Below are positions 28,600 to 39,440 of a DNA stretch of 64,000 bases, in pieces (positions within the stretch are counted from its first letter, which is position 1; every line of letters starts with the position of its first letter). Both the position numbers and the translations under genes were made by a program. The stretch is taken from positions 5,704,001 to 5,768,000 of the forward strand of contig NC_135201.1 in assembly GCF_050948175.1 (NCBI RefSeq), in the 5' to 3' direction. The notes under the pieces were generated by a model, which had not been told where the DNA came from, searched no databases, and saw only the letters and a program-made list of their open reading frames with translations. This DNA is from Xylocopa sonorina (taxonomy: Eukaryota > Arthropoda > Insecta > Hymenoptera > Apidae).

Positions 28600-29419
28600 G
28601 TGCACATGTCTCGTGACTTTTATTCCTTCTCCCCTAGAGACCGTACACGCATAATGTACAACGCATTTTTCCATAGTTCTCTGTCTTATCTAAATCGTCT
28701 TCAACGGCATGCTGACCTCTCTTATGCGCGAAATTAATGATATCTACTATTCATAGCTGGTATCGCGCGAGAAAATATCACTTTATCTCGAGGCCGTTCT
28801 TTATCATTCTCTCGTTACCATATACATACATAGTACCAATGATATTCATGTAACCATTCTCAATATAAATCTCGCGGGACACACTAACAAAAACACTCGC
28901 AACAATGTATCTCGAATGTTACATATTTTTGCAAACAGTAAAGAACATCGTGAGATATTAACAAAGCGGTGACGAATGTCTCTGTCAATGAAATATGACA
29001 CCAAAACACTATACATACTTTGCTAAAAATTTTCCTTGGGAATATTGAGCTATTCCGTCACCACTCATATTTCAAGTGCAACAGACGAGAACAACTCGCG
29101 AAGCAATTGAAATATTACAGTTCCCAAAACGAAAGCACAACACTGTACAACACTTGACTACTTTAAGAGACTCGCGCTACTTATCGAATCGTATTCAGAT
29201 AAAAGCTATAAAACAATGTCAGCTGTATATACGATGAAACACGCGTTAAATGGAACCGCAAAATCGCATTTGCGTCATCAAGCTAATAGCCGACTTTCAT
29301 TACAAAATCTGAACATGAGAGATGCCTGGTGTCAGCGGGGTCATCAAGAGAGCGACTGCCGGTGTTTCTAACCGGCATCCTCAAGTTAGTACACTACGTG
29401 TCGTTACGACGAGAGGACG
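28600..29419 (+). other. 5' flank of the aminomethyltransferase gene
   Basis: No supported coding exon. A short open frame starts at ATG 29217 (MSAVYTMKHALNG) but stops before reaching the conserved coding region, so it is either 5' leader or an unconfirmed upstream exon. Confidence 0.4.
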
Positions 29420-31054
29420 ATGCTTCGTTTTGGTGTACGTGGGAGGTCGGTTTGCGTGGAAAACTTGGAAAAATGTCTCGAAGCAGTAGGGTGTTATCGC
29501 GAGTCATCCGGTACGTCGAGGATTTTTAACGCAAACTCGAAACATACCATACCAAAGTCACGTTCAACATGTTTGATCGATTCTGAAACGCGATTAAACG
29601 GAACTGAAGGCCGCTGTGCATTGTCGACGACGACAACGACGCCTGCGTCAGAGCCAAGGAAAACCTGTTTGTACGATCTGCACGTGAAAAATAAAGGTAC
29701 GTCTCGATAAATTATTTCCTTATTTCAACACTAGATATGAATCTATAAGAGTTGCGTCTCACTTCTAGGCAAAATAGTCAACTTCTCTGGCTGGTTGCTG
29801 CCAGTACAGTATCAGGATGCGATAGCCGCGTCCCATCTACACACAAGAACTTTCGCATCGCTTTTCGATGTCGGTCACATGATGCAAACGCAAGTGTTCG
29901 GTAAAGATGCGACTGAATTTTTGGAATCTCTAACCACGAGTGATCTGAGAAATTTAGGCATAGGTTGCGCGACTCTTGCGGTTTTTACCAACGAAAATGG
30001 AGGTATTCTAGATGACCTGATCATCACGAAAGATAACGACCAAAAATATTTCATTGTGTCGAATGCTGGAAGAAGAAAGGAAGACTCTCAGTTGCTTCTT
30101 CAACAACAGGTAAATAAGTAAGTCTATCTTTCTCCTAAAAGAAATCGCAGTCTTTAAAATCGTGACTTTTAAATTGCAGGAAAACTTTCGAGTCCAAGGG
30201 AAATCAGTGACTTTGGAACTTTTCGATCCTCTGGAGCAAGGTTTAATCGCGTTACAAGGTCCCACAGCAGCGTCGGTTCTTCAAACGATTGTGCAGATCG
30301 AATTAAAAAATTTAAGGTTCATGAGCAGCGTAGAGACTGTGGCATTAGGAAGACCAATACGGATATCTCGTTGCGGATATACAGGGGAGGATGGCTTCGA
30401 GATCTCGATGCCAGCCCACGTGGCCCACAGCTTGGTGCAGATGATTTTAGACACGCCTGACACGAAATTGGCTGGACTAGGAGCTAGGGACAGTTTAAGG
30501 TAAGCTGATAAACTGACTCGCACGAGTAATCCCTGCATAATATTTCTTGTAAATGCTCGTAGGTTAGAAGCAGGCCTCTGCCTTTATGGGCAGGACATCG
30601 ACGAGAAAATTACTCCGGTCGAAGCAGGACTAACTTGGCTCGTAGGTCAGTAATCATTTGCAGCTGTACGTCACTCGAGTAATCGTTCAAATTTGTTGCT
30701 CTGTTTCATTTTTCAGCCAAAAGACGAAGGGAAGAAGCAAATTTCCCGGGCGCAGAGAAGATACTTTTACAGATCAAATCAGGTGTGAAGAAGAAACGAG
30801 TAGGGTTGTCGATCGTACATGGACCGCCAGCTAGAGAGGGAGCGTGTATATTAACTCCGGAGGGTGAACGCGTTGGTAAAATCACTTCCGGTGGTCCTAG
30901 TCCAACCCTTGGACGTTCCATCGCCATGGGATACGTACCATCGGAGCTAGCTCACTACGGTGGTGGAGTGTTAGTTGAAGTCCGAGGGAAAACTTATAAA
31001 GCGACTGTCACGAAAATGCCTTTCGTAAAAACGAACTATTACACTACGAAATGA
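29420..31054 (+). CDS. AMT: aminomethyltransferase, glycine cleavage system T protein, mitochondrial
   Basis: Transfers the methylene group from the aminomethyl-lipoyl H protein to tetrahydrofolate, releasing ammonia, in the mitochondrial glycine cleavage complex. Exons: 29420-29696, 29769-30109, 30180-30499, 30563-30645, 30717-31054; phases agree and give 452 aa plus stop. Family landmarks in order: LYDLH and FSGWLLPVQY near the N-terminus, FDVGHM (most homologues have FDVSHM), NENGGILDDLI with the catalytic Asp, RCGYTGEDGFEIS, ARDSLRLEAGLCLYGQDID, TPVEAGLTW, TSGGPSPTLGRSIAMGYV, and the C-terminal KMPFVKTNYY. Human AMT is about 403 aa, so the N-terminus here is long. The first exon frame is open from ATG 29420 (MLRFGVRGRSVC, basic, transit-like); a second candidate start at 29473 (MSRSSRVLSRVIR) ends at a good donor at 29511 and would need a weak acceptor near 29658. 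The start is therefore uncertain, the rest is secure. Confidence 0.95.
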
Positions 31055-31077
31055 TCAGCGTATATAATTTTTACACA

Positions 31078-31083
31078 AATAAA
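31078..31083 (+). terminator. polyadenylation signal of AMT
   Basis: AATAAA 24 bp after the AMT stop codon, followed by an AT-rich stretch; gives a very short 3' UTR. Confidence 0.6.
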
Positions 31084-31099
31084 AATTAATATGGAAAGT

Positions 31100-31517
31100 G
31101 TAACATTTTTTTACTTTACCTAACTTTTACTCTAGTTAACTCGAGAGGTAATCGATAAATATTATTCTAGATAATTGTGATTCTTTCATTTACAGTATTA
31201 CTTCACAGAAGTATGAGCTGATAATATTCAACTATGTAGGTATTACATAGACCTCTCTATGAGCACAAGTGCAAATTGAAACTGCACGTCGATATAAAAG
31301 CAATCCTTTCAACTAAAGCAGTGATACATATCAGTGTCACTCGCAACGTTACGGACTTAACATAAGTTGTTTCAAAGAAAGTGGAACATGATAATAGTAA
31401 GATAAAACAACCTTATCAGTAACTGCATTGAAGAAAACTATAAAAATTCTTCTATACCAGCATTATCTATGTTGCTTGAAAACTTCTATTATCTACGACA
31501 GTAGGCCTTAAAATCAA
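31100..31517. other. AT-rich intergenic sequence
   Basis: Nothing recognisable between the end of AMT and the first dispersed repeat copy. Confidence 0.5.
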
Positions 31518-31860
31518 TATTAAATCAATTCTAATCCTATGGCAGCCATTTGCTCAAATTATTTGCTATATAATTCTTAATTGCATCATACCACCATATG
31601 TTGCAATTAATAATTACATATCAAATAATACAGTACCCGGGTCTCACCACGTGGAGGTTGCTGCGAAAGGAGACCCACCCTAACCACGTCTCATCTTCCC
31701 TTCTTTTACACAAATTTTTATTAAATAAAACATCCTTTCTATCGATATTTACAACACGTTCGATCTTCGATCGCTATGCAAAAGTACAAGAATAAAAATT
31801 AAACGAAAAATAAAAATGAAATTCAATCTAAAAATACCCTTCCTGGCTAACAATCTATAT
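31518..31860 (+). repeat. dispersed repeat family A, copy 1
   Basis: Direct-repeat partner of 36860-37230. Shared blocks include GCAGCCATT, an AT-rich stretch, CTCACCACGTGGAGGTTGCT, GGAGACCCACCCTAACC, and AATACCC near the end. Inside it GGGTCTC and GAGACCC can pair around the CACGTGG core. No coding capacity. Family unknown to me; could be long terminal repeats of a decayed element or independent insertions. Confidence 0.75.
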
Positions 31861-32299
31861 TATCATAGATGAAATGATTCCTACCTATTAATAAATAGTT
31901 TAATTTAAATACGATGGCAGCATATTGTTTAAGTAAATGTAATAAATGATACATTTACTGTACTACAACTAAAACATTGATACTAATTTTATTATCATAA
32001 TTTACTTGATTTATAACATACGTTACAGTGATACTAAAACATTGAACTAATTACGTTACGGGAACAATCAGTGCATAATAAATAATTTAATGTGTAATAA
32101 ACTATATAAATATATTTTACATTATATTTATTATAATATTTATTTGATATTATCAAAGATTAAATTGAAGGAGGCTACATATCTAACGAATCATAAAAGA
32201 CTTATCAGAAAATAAATGTGAAAGTAATTATACACAATCATTATGAACAATATTATTTAAAATTATTATAAAATTTTACATTAACAATTATCAATTCAA

Positions 32300-32360
32300 A
32301 CCGAACAAATCTATCGCAGCCATTAGATTCGACTACTTGCTACATAATTTGATGCTATAA
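32300..32360 (+). repeat. fragment of dispersed repeat family A
   Basis: Matches the left part of the family A copies (AATCTATCGCAGCCATT followed by a similar AT-rich pattern ending in ACATAATTT). Too short to say more. Confidence 0.45.
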
Positions 32361-32536
32361 CAAGAAAACTGATTTTGATAACTCGTAATCTTCAGAAAAG
32401 TGCGGGGCTGACGACAGTGGGAGCGGGTGTATAAAAGCAGTGCGAGACTGTCTTAGAGCCTTTTGGCCGTTCGGACGCCGAGGTGATAAGATCAGGATGA
32501 GGATGAAAGTGGTTGCTACTGGTGGCTAGCTGTGGA

Positions 32537-33345
32537 GTAGCCAAGGGTAGTGGACACTGGTGGATGATTGTGGACAATGGTGGACGACGATGACGTAGCC
32601 AAGGGTAGTGGACACTGGTGGATGATTGTGGACAATGGTGGACGACGATGACGTAGCCAAGGGTAGTGGACACTGGTGGATGATTGTGGACGGTGGTGGA
32701 CAACGATGACGTAGCCAAGGATAGTGGACACTGGTGGATGATTGTGGACAATGGTGGACGACGATGACGTAGCCAAGGGTAGTGGACACTGGTGGATGAT
32801 TGTGGACGGTGGTGGACAACGATGACGTAGCCAAGGATAGTGGACACTGGTGGATGATTGTGAACGATGGTGGACGACGATGACGTAGCCAAGGGTAGTA
32901 GACACTGGTGGATGATTGTGGACGATGGTGGACAACGATGACGTAGCCAAGGATAGTGGACACTGGTGGATGATTGTGGACGGTGGTGGACAACGATGAC
33001 GTAGCCAAGGATAGTGGACACTGGTGGATAATTGTGGACGGTGGTGGACGACAGTAGAGTAGCCAAGGATAGTGGACACTAATGGATAATTGTGGACAGT
33101 GGTGGACGATGGTGACGTGGCCAAGGATAATGGACACTGGTGGATGATTGTGCACGGTGGTGGACGATGACGAAGTGGCCAAGGGTAGTGGACACTGGTG
33201 GATAATTGTGGATGGTGGTGGATAATGCTGAAGTGGCCAAGGATAGTGGACACTGGTGGATGATTATGGACGGTGGTGAACGACGGTGGACTAGCCAAGG
33301 GTAGTGGATACTGGTGGATGATTGTGGATAGCGATGCACCGCGAT
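32537..33345 (+). repeat. 58-bp minisatellite, about 14 units
   Basis: Tandem units beginning GTAGCCAAGG and containing TAGTGGACACTGGTGGATGA; successive unit starts are 58 bp apart (for example 32595 and 32653). Units differ by a few bases and the rightmost ones are most diverged. Because 58 is not a multiple of three and the units lack minus-strand stops, all three minus-strand frames stay open for 200-290 codons (His/Pro/Ser-rich), which is a property of the repeat and not evidence for a protein. Confidence 0.95.
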
Positions 33346-33410
33346 GACGACAATTATCTGCCGATTGGTAAGTGAACAAATTAAAGATTTAACTATTCAG
33401 AAATGTATTA

Positions 33411-33512
33411 TTGGGTCCCTGCGTAGTCACCTCCACGGGGTGGGCCTGGGCCCTTGGTAACGTTTTCGAGAGACCGGTCTCTCGAAAACGGTATCAAGCT
33501 AAGGACTACGCA
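33411..33512 (+). repeat. hairpin-bearing direct repeat family B, copy 1
   Basis: About 100 bp shared with 35283-35390. Shared features are GGGTCCCTGCGTAGTCACCT, TTGGTAACGTTTT, and CTAAGGACTACG. A perfect 30-bp palindrome fills 33461-33490 (arm CGTTTTCGAGAGACC), and GCGTAGTC at the left pairs with GACTACGC at the right end, so the whole unit folds into one long hairpin. Confidence 0.8.
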
Positions 33513-33606
33513 CGTAGATCTAAGTATAGTTGTAAACTCAATACTAAAAGTACCAGAATCAGTTAAAAGATTACGATTTATAACTTCTGTCTTGTGTAAA
33601 GAGTTC

Positions 33607-33700
33607 TTAGATTTACTTTCATTATTTCATTGATTTATTTTATTATTCAACTATTAGATTTACTTTCATTATTTCATTGATTTATTTTATTATTCAACTA
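33607..33700 (+). repeat. 47-bp tandem duplication
   Basis: Two adjacent near-identical 47-bp AT-rich units starting TTAGATTTACTTTC. Confidence 0.9.
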
Positions 33701-34539
33701 TTATTTCATTTATTTTGCAGTAGATTAGAATAATTTAATCACTGGTACTTTAGTATCGAGTCTTTTGCAGTACAATTTAAATCTTTCAAGTCCTTTTCAG
33801 GACTTTGAAACTTTAAGTTGGATTGCAAATAGTATAAGTTAGTTTTAACGAACATATTTGTATATTCACATAATATAATATTATAACTATGTAACCTGAA
33901 TCCCTCCTATCCTGTCTTACCTAATTTATCTCAATCGAGTATAATTATGATCGTCGTTAATCAGTTCGTTGGGTATCATTGTCATTATTTTTCTCTCTGT
34001 GGTGTTTGTTCTCGACGGAGGGTTGTTCTGTAAAGCAGTATCACTATTCTTTCTTTCATTTGGAAATGAGAAAATGGTATTTCCGGTGAATACAGCGTTG
34101 GAGTTCCATCTTTTCCAAAATTCTTTCCAACTATTTCACGTGAATGTTCTGTTTTTCTCGTCATTTGATGGTTTCATATCCATTTCGTTCCTTCTTCATT
34201 TCAATTTCTACGTTCGACGCTGGATCGCAGCTGGATCGCCGTGGGATGCGTGCGTTCTTAGTCATAAGCACTTAGATTTAAGTAATTTAATTATAAATCA
34301 ATTGTAAAAAAATTGTAAAGAATTCCATTCTCTTATCCAAAGTGAGAAATAGCCATTTCTACAATCGCGTGTAGTCAGTACCGATAAATATGCGTTATAT
34401 TCTCCCTTGAGTATTCTAAGTTTCTGTTACGTGAAATCGCTTCACGTATTTTCCTTTTCTTTTCTTTTTCATTCGTTCGAGATTTAGTCTTCCATTTCCA
34501 CGCAGCGAAATAGTCGATACTCAATCAAACTGATGTGGT

Positions 34540-34925
34540 TTTCGGAGCCCATTGAGATTTCGCAGCCCTTGTCGATTGGTACGCCCGTTGGGTACTCGAC
34601 TTGGGTATAGGCTTAGCACATTGGACGCGCTCACGCGGGTTCGTTCCGAGTAGCTCCTACCCCGTGTCGCTGGGGTCTTCGGACCTGCTGTAAGACGACT
34701 TGGGGCGGTCTACGAAGTTCGTTCTTGTCGTTGGGCAATGCGTCCTACTGCTAAGTCTCGCTGAGATCTTGATGGTAGCCGCATTCACCATTGGGGAGAG
34801 CGTGGTATCAGCTGTTTCGTTGTAAGACGTGGCATAAATATAATTTGCTCGCGATTCGCGTCGGGTATAGTTCACCTAGTGACTAGTAGTGGACCATCGG
34901 GTTAGAATCCTCTCGCGAGAATCTA
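34540..34925. other. GC-richer island inside AT-rich DNA
   Basis: About 380 bp of higher GC between the two family B repeats. The minus strand has a 72-codon open frame without a family signature. It may be a fragment of a mobile element whose ends are the family B repeats. Confidence 0.35.
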
Positions 34926-35282
34926 ACGCAGGTTTATTTGGTACTTGTTCGCTTTGGTCGCGTCGCGAATTTCATCTTGCTTCGAATTAGTATCTTTTCT
35001 TAACTTTAGTTTAATTTTATCTTAGATATCGTACCGTAGAACACTTTAATTTGTTTAAAGTGTCAGTAGATTCACTTTAGAAATTTCACTTTGGGTAAGA
35101 TAATGGCATTCTTATCATCCCTTTCGTAAAGTCCATACTGCAATCTCTAAATTCTATGTTAGATTTTGGAGAATGTATTATGGATTTCGGTTTTAAATTC
35201 ACAAGTAGAGTCAGTCCTCGGTACCTTCTGTACCGAGAACACATAAATGTAATGGAGGGTGGATGGGATTAGGGACATAGGG

Positions 35283-35390
35283 TTGGGTCCCTGCGTAGTC
35301 ACCTCCTCGTTGGTGGACCTGGGTACTTGGTAACGTTTTTGAGAAATTAATTACTTTCTCGAAAACGATATCATGCTAAGGACTACGTAT
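35283..35390 (+). repeat. hairpin-bearing direct repeat family B, copy 2
   Basis: Second copy of the 33411-33512 unit, about 1.87 kb downstream in the same orientation. The central palindrome is diverged but the arms (CGTTTTTGAGAA against TTTCTCGAAAACG) and the outer GCGTAGTC/GACTACG pairing remain. Confidence 0.8.
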
Positions 35391-35980
35391 TACATTTAAG
35401 TTATTTGCAATTCACTTGAAATTTTCTAAACTCTTTGCAGGATTTGGGAACTTTACGTAGGGTACGAATAATGATGACTGTCCAGGTAACACCCACATTT
35501 TTCTGAGTATACAATACAAAGTTCCATAAGATAAGGATAGATGAGATATAAGATAAATCAATTACCTAATTTATCTATGTATCCTAAACTATAAGAGCTC
35601 TATTTATCCATCAGATCTTTTTATCATTACTTATGTACTATAGAATAGTTACAACTAAAACTAAACGTAGTTTTACTAGCCTTTTAAGCGCTATAAACGC
35701 ATATATGAGTTCTCACACAACCATTCAATCTTGGCTATATATGTTGAAAGCAAACTTCATCCCCTTTCTTTGAAAATTATTAGTGATTTGTATTTTAATT
35801 ACATTCCACTGAAGATGTACATTTGGTGAAATTTTGATGAACATACATTTATGAACATTTCTGCAGCATTTTTAAGGAAATTATTATACTTTTTTATGTG
35901 AATATACCTTAGACTATTTCATTGCATCGACAGATAGAAGAAATATTGTATTACAAACATTTAAATTTTATAAAACTTAA

Positions 35981-36557
35981 GTTTTATTGTAATTTATTGT
36001 ACATTTTACTAGTTTTATTGCAATTTCTTGTATATTGTAGCAGTTTTATTGTAATTTATTTGATATTACCCGCTTTAGAGGTAAGAGAGAGAAAGATATA
36101 TACGAAAGCTATAAGAAAGAGTGAAACAGATGCTAATGACCCTACTCTCGAACCCCTGTCACCATCTCTGTAAAAAGTGCTCAAACTGATCGCACAGCGT
36201 TATCGACAGCAAAGTAAACTACTTAAAACTACTATCTCCATCTCTCAGAGAAGAGGTGAAACTAGTCGGGCATTAGTTTCAGGATTTTCCGTAGAGATGG
36301 CGCTAGTAGTTGTAAGTAGTTTACTTCGCTGTCGATAACGCTGTGCGACCAGTTTGAGCACTTTTTACAGAGATGGCGCCAGGGGTTCTTCAGTAAGGTC
36401 GGTATCATCTGTCTCACTCTTTCTTATAGCTTTCTTATATATCTTTCTCTCTCTTACCTCTAAAGCGGGTAATATCAAATCAGTTACGATGAAACTACTA
36501 CAGTATGCAAGAAATTACAATAAAACTAGTAAAATGTACAATAAAATACAATAAAAC
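35981..36557. mobile_element. 577-bp fold-back element (MITE-like)
   Basis: Two inverted arms of about 265 bp each (35981-36245 and 36293-36557) around a 47-bp spacer. Matching blocks include GTTTTATTGTAATTTATTG, TTGATATTACCCGCTTTAG with its complement, TATAAGAAAGAGTGA with its complement, and GCGTTATCGACAGC with its complement. No transposase. The arm sequence CAGTTTGAGCACTTT..AGAGATGGCGC recurs at 44739-44773, so it belongs to a dispersed family. Confidence 0.85.
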
Positions 36558-36859
36558 TAGTAGAATATCAAAGTACATCAATCTGACGAGTCTTCATTTT
36601 GTGAATTCTTCCATTCTACTTGTGCAATGTATATTTCTTAAGTTTAACATCAATAGTCATTTCCATTCACCCGCTTGCCAAATCAGCATACAAGGGCTGT
36701 CAGAGAAAGCTAATACTCTTTCAAAAACTCCACTCCTTACCTCTGTGTGGCTAAAATATCATAAATCATTTACTTCCAAGTTCGAAAGAATCATTACCAA
36801 CGGTTTCATGTGCAAGATTTACGATGGATGGATGGGTGGAAGATTTGCGAAGTTTTGTT

Positions 36860-37230
36860 GTAAATCAATTTAAATAAAACTAATCTATAGCAGCCATTCG
36901 CTTCTAATTATTTACTATATAATTTTTAATTGTATCATATCACTATATCATGCAGTTAATAATTATATATTAAATAAATAGAACCCGGATCTCACCACGT
37001 GGAGGTTGCTGCGAATGGAGACCCACCCTAACCGCGTCCCATCCACCCTCCTTTTAAACAAGATATTATTTAATAATACCTCCTTTCAATGTACATTTGC
37101 AACAAGTTCGATGTTCGATCCCAATGCAAACGTACAATGGAAGGAGTTTCATAAAGAATTTTCGCGCGAAAGAATTGTTATAAATGAAAGGAGAGACACA
37201 AATACCCTGCCTAGCCAATAATTGTTTTAG
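36860..37230 (+). repeat. dispersed repeat family A, copy 2
   Basis: Direct-repeat partner of 31518-31860, about 5.3 kb away, same orientation; shares CTCACCACGTGGAGGTTGCT, GGAGACCCACCCTAACC, the TTCGATGTTCGATC-like block and the closing AATACCC. Diverged by substitutions and small indels throughout. Confidence 0.75.
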
Positions 37231-38560
37231 TTTCTAACCAATCAACCTAACTAGGAATATATATCAACTTAAAAGAAGTGATTTCTACATATCAATAAGT
37301 CTGAAAATCTTTCACCCTAGTTATGCAAAGATCGAACAGTACACAGTACATGAAGTACCTTGTATTTGTGCACTCGAAGTGTTTGGAAAAGCAAACAACA
37401 GAAAAGAAGCTCTGAAGCGACAAAGGAAGAATATAACAGAAGATTTTGCACAAATGAACAGAGGCGAACAAATTAACAAGATGCGAGGTAACATATGACG
37501 ACAAAAGACGACAGAATTGAAAACACTGGAACACCTAAAATAAAACTGGAAACACTGCAATATCTAGAACAGAAATGTACAACATGTGGAACCATAACAC
37601 AATTAATAGATTACACAAAAAATATATACAATAAAATAATAAATAGGACAGGAAACGCTGCAATGTCTAAAACAGAAATATACAACAAGCAAAAGAGTAA
37701 CATGTAGATTAACAAATTTCATAAAAATATATACCCAAGAATAGAAACACATACACATATAAGCACACATTCACATATAAAAATTACATAGAAAATATTA
37801 AGCGTAATTGAAAATATATATAACATTTATGTAAAAGTAATAATTAATCATGTAAATTAATATTATATACGTATGACCATACCTTCATCCATCATTATTA
37901 TATGTACATCATTATACCTCCATGATACATTCCCCTGTCATCCTGATGTATTATTTCATTTAAATGGACGCCGTCTTTGGAAAGCTACAAGCTGTAACAA
38001 ACTTATACAATGGATTAGTAATACTGTAAAACATTTGACGAACAAACAGTATAATTCTGACATGGAAAAACATCATTTCATTGAAATAGCATCATAGAAA
38101 TGATGTATGTAACATGTAATAAAAACAATATTGATTCACTTGAAAAGAATTATTTTTAATGTAAAATATTACTAATTTAACAATACTTATTTAAAAGTAT
38201 TATTAAACTACACTAGCTTCGATTTTAGAGATAACTGTATTCTAATGTAATTTGCGATTTTAGTGCTTATACATTCTGATGCACAAAACACATAATGGAA
38301 TGTTTAAATATCAATCACAAAATCAATGTTAAATGAAAAGCTGCAAAAACCAGAGGGTATCTATCCATAAAAGATAACTATATTATTCTGTAATATTTTC
38401 TAACAAACGCTCGATTAGTAGAGATATGGAGAATTAAAGAAACGAAAGCAATCCATCGTCTCTAATTATTATCGTTATTAAATATCACGAATGAAGTATT
38501 CATTCTTTTCCGTATCATCAATTTATTATTATACGTGAAACAAAGAATACTTCAAAATCA
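37231..38560. other. AT-rich intergenic DNA with a small local duplication
   Basis: Contains a roughly 100-bp spaced duplication (GGAAACACTGCAATATCTA near 37550 and GGAAACGCTGCAATGTCTA near 37651). The open frames are Asn/Lys/Ile-rich and not supportable as genes. Confidence 0.5.
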
Positions 38561-39440
38561 ATCGCGGTAAATGTTTCAATATACTTGCAATAATAATTTA
38601 TTGAAACAGAAATTAGCAAAATTAATCGCGACAGCAACCATACTGTGGTGCTCTTCATAATTCACAATACTAATTCAGTAAATATCAAATAAAGAAAATC
38701 TGAAATCCAATCGCGGGGTGTGTCATGAAAGAGCAATACGCGAGCAACCACCTCAGGGCGTTTCTCTTAATTCGCAACACTAATTTATACACCCATTACT
38801 TAAGTACGCAACACTAATAAAAGAGATTTTAAAACAGCGATCTGCATAGATGCAATGTCACCACGGTGCAATGTAGCCTTTTGGCTACTGTGGTGACTCT
38901 ATGCATAATCACATTTCCACAGCGCAAGTGGAACAATTTGTAGATGCCATATCACCATGATATGCACAGGGTAATGTTTCCACCGTATCAGTGGAAGATT
39001 TGGGCTTTTATCAATCGCAACACTATCGTGAGAGCCGCGATTATTCATTTTCGCAACGCTAAATGCAAGAAATTAAACAATTAAAAACTATTCCTTCTAC
39101 AGGAACTAAGAAGATGCAATTACACTCGATATGTATAAATCGCAACACTATAAAACTAATTGCAGACTATTAGTACACACTAAAATAGCAAATGCAATTT
39201 AATCTTATCGCGAAACAAATATCAGCAAACAATAATTATAAATTCAGCAAGCAATCGCGATTTCATGATTCGCAACACTAAAAGAGCAATCACGATTATC
39301 ATTTTTGCGCAACTCTAATTCAAAACGCGATACATTAATTAACACGCAACTCTAATAAAACTCGCGATTTGGATTCATTCGCAACTCTAATTGGAACCGT
39401 AATTAATTATACGCAACGCTACAATTGAAACCGCGATTTG
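38560..39440 (+). repeat. degenerate array of CGCAAC(A/G/T)CTAA and CGCGATT motifs
   Basis: The motif CGCAAC followed by ACTAA, GCTA or TCTAA starts at 38773, 38807, 39016, 39052, 39141, 39271, 39308, 39344, 39380 and 39412; neighbouring copies are mostly 32-37 bp apart. Between them lies CGCGATT or ATCGCG. It looks like a decayed tandem repeat; family unknown. Confidence 0.6.

Noticed and set aside
32392..33379. Three overlapping minus-strand frames of 218-287 codons, His/Pro/Ser-rich
   Set aside because: They are the same 58-bp repeat read in three phases; no flanking coding sequence.
37495..37707. 70-codon Asn/Lys/Thr-rich frame on the plus strand
   Set aside because: Built from a local duplication in AT-rich DNA; no homology signature.
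38773..39417. CRISPR-like regular repeats
   Set aside because: Repeat words are only about 11 bp, degenerate and unevenly spaced, and the DNA is clearly eukaryotic.
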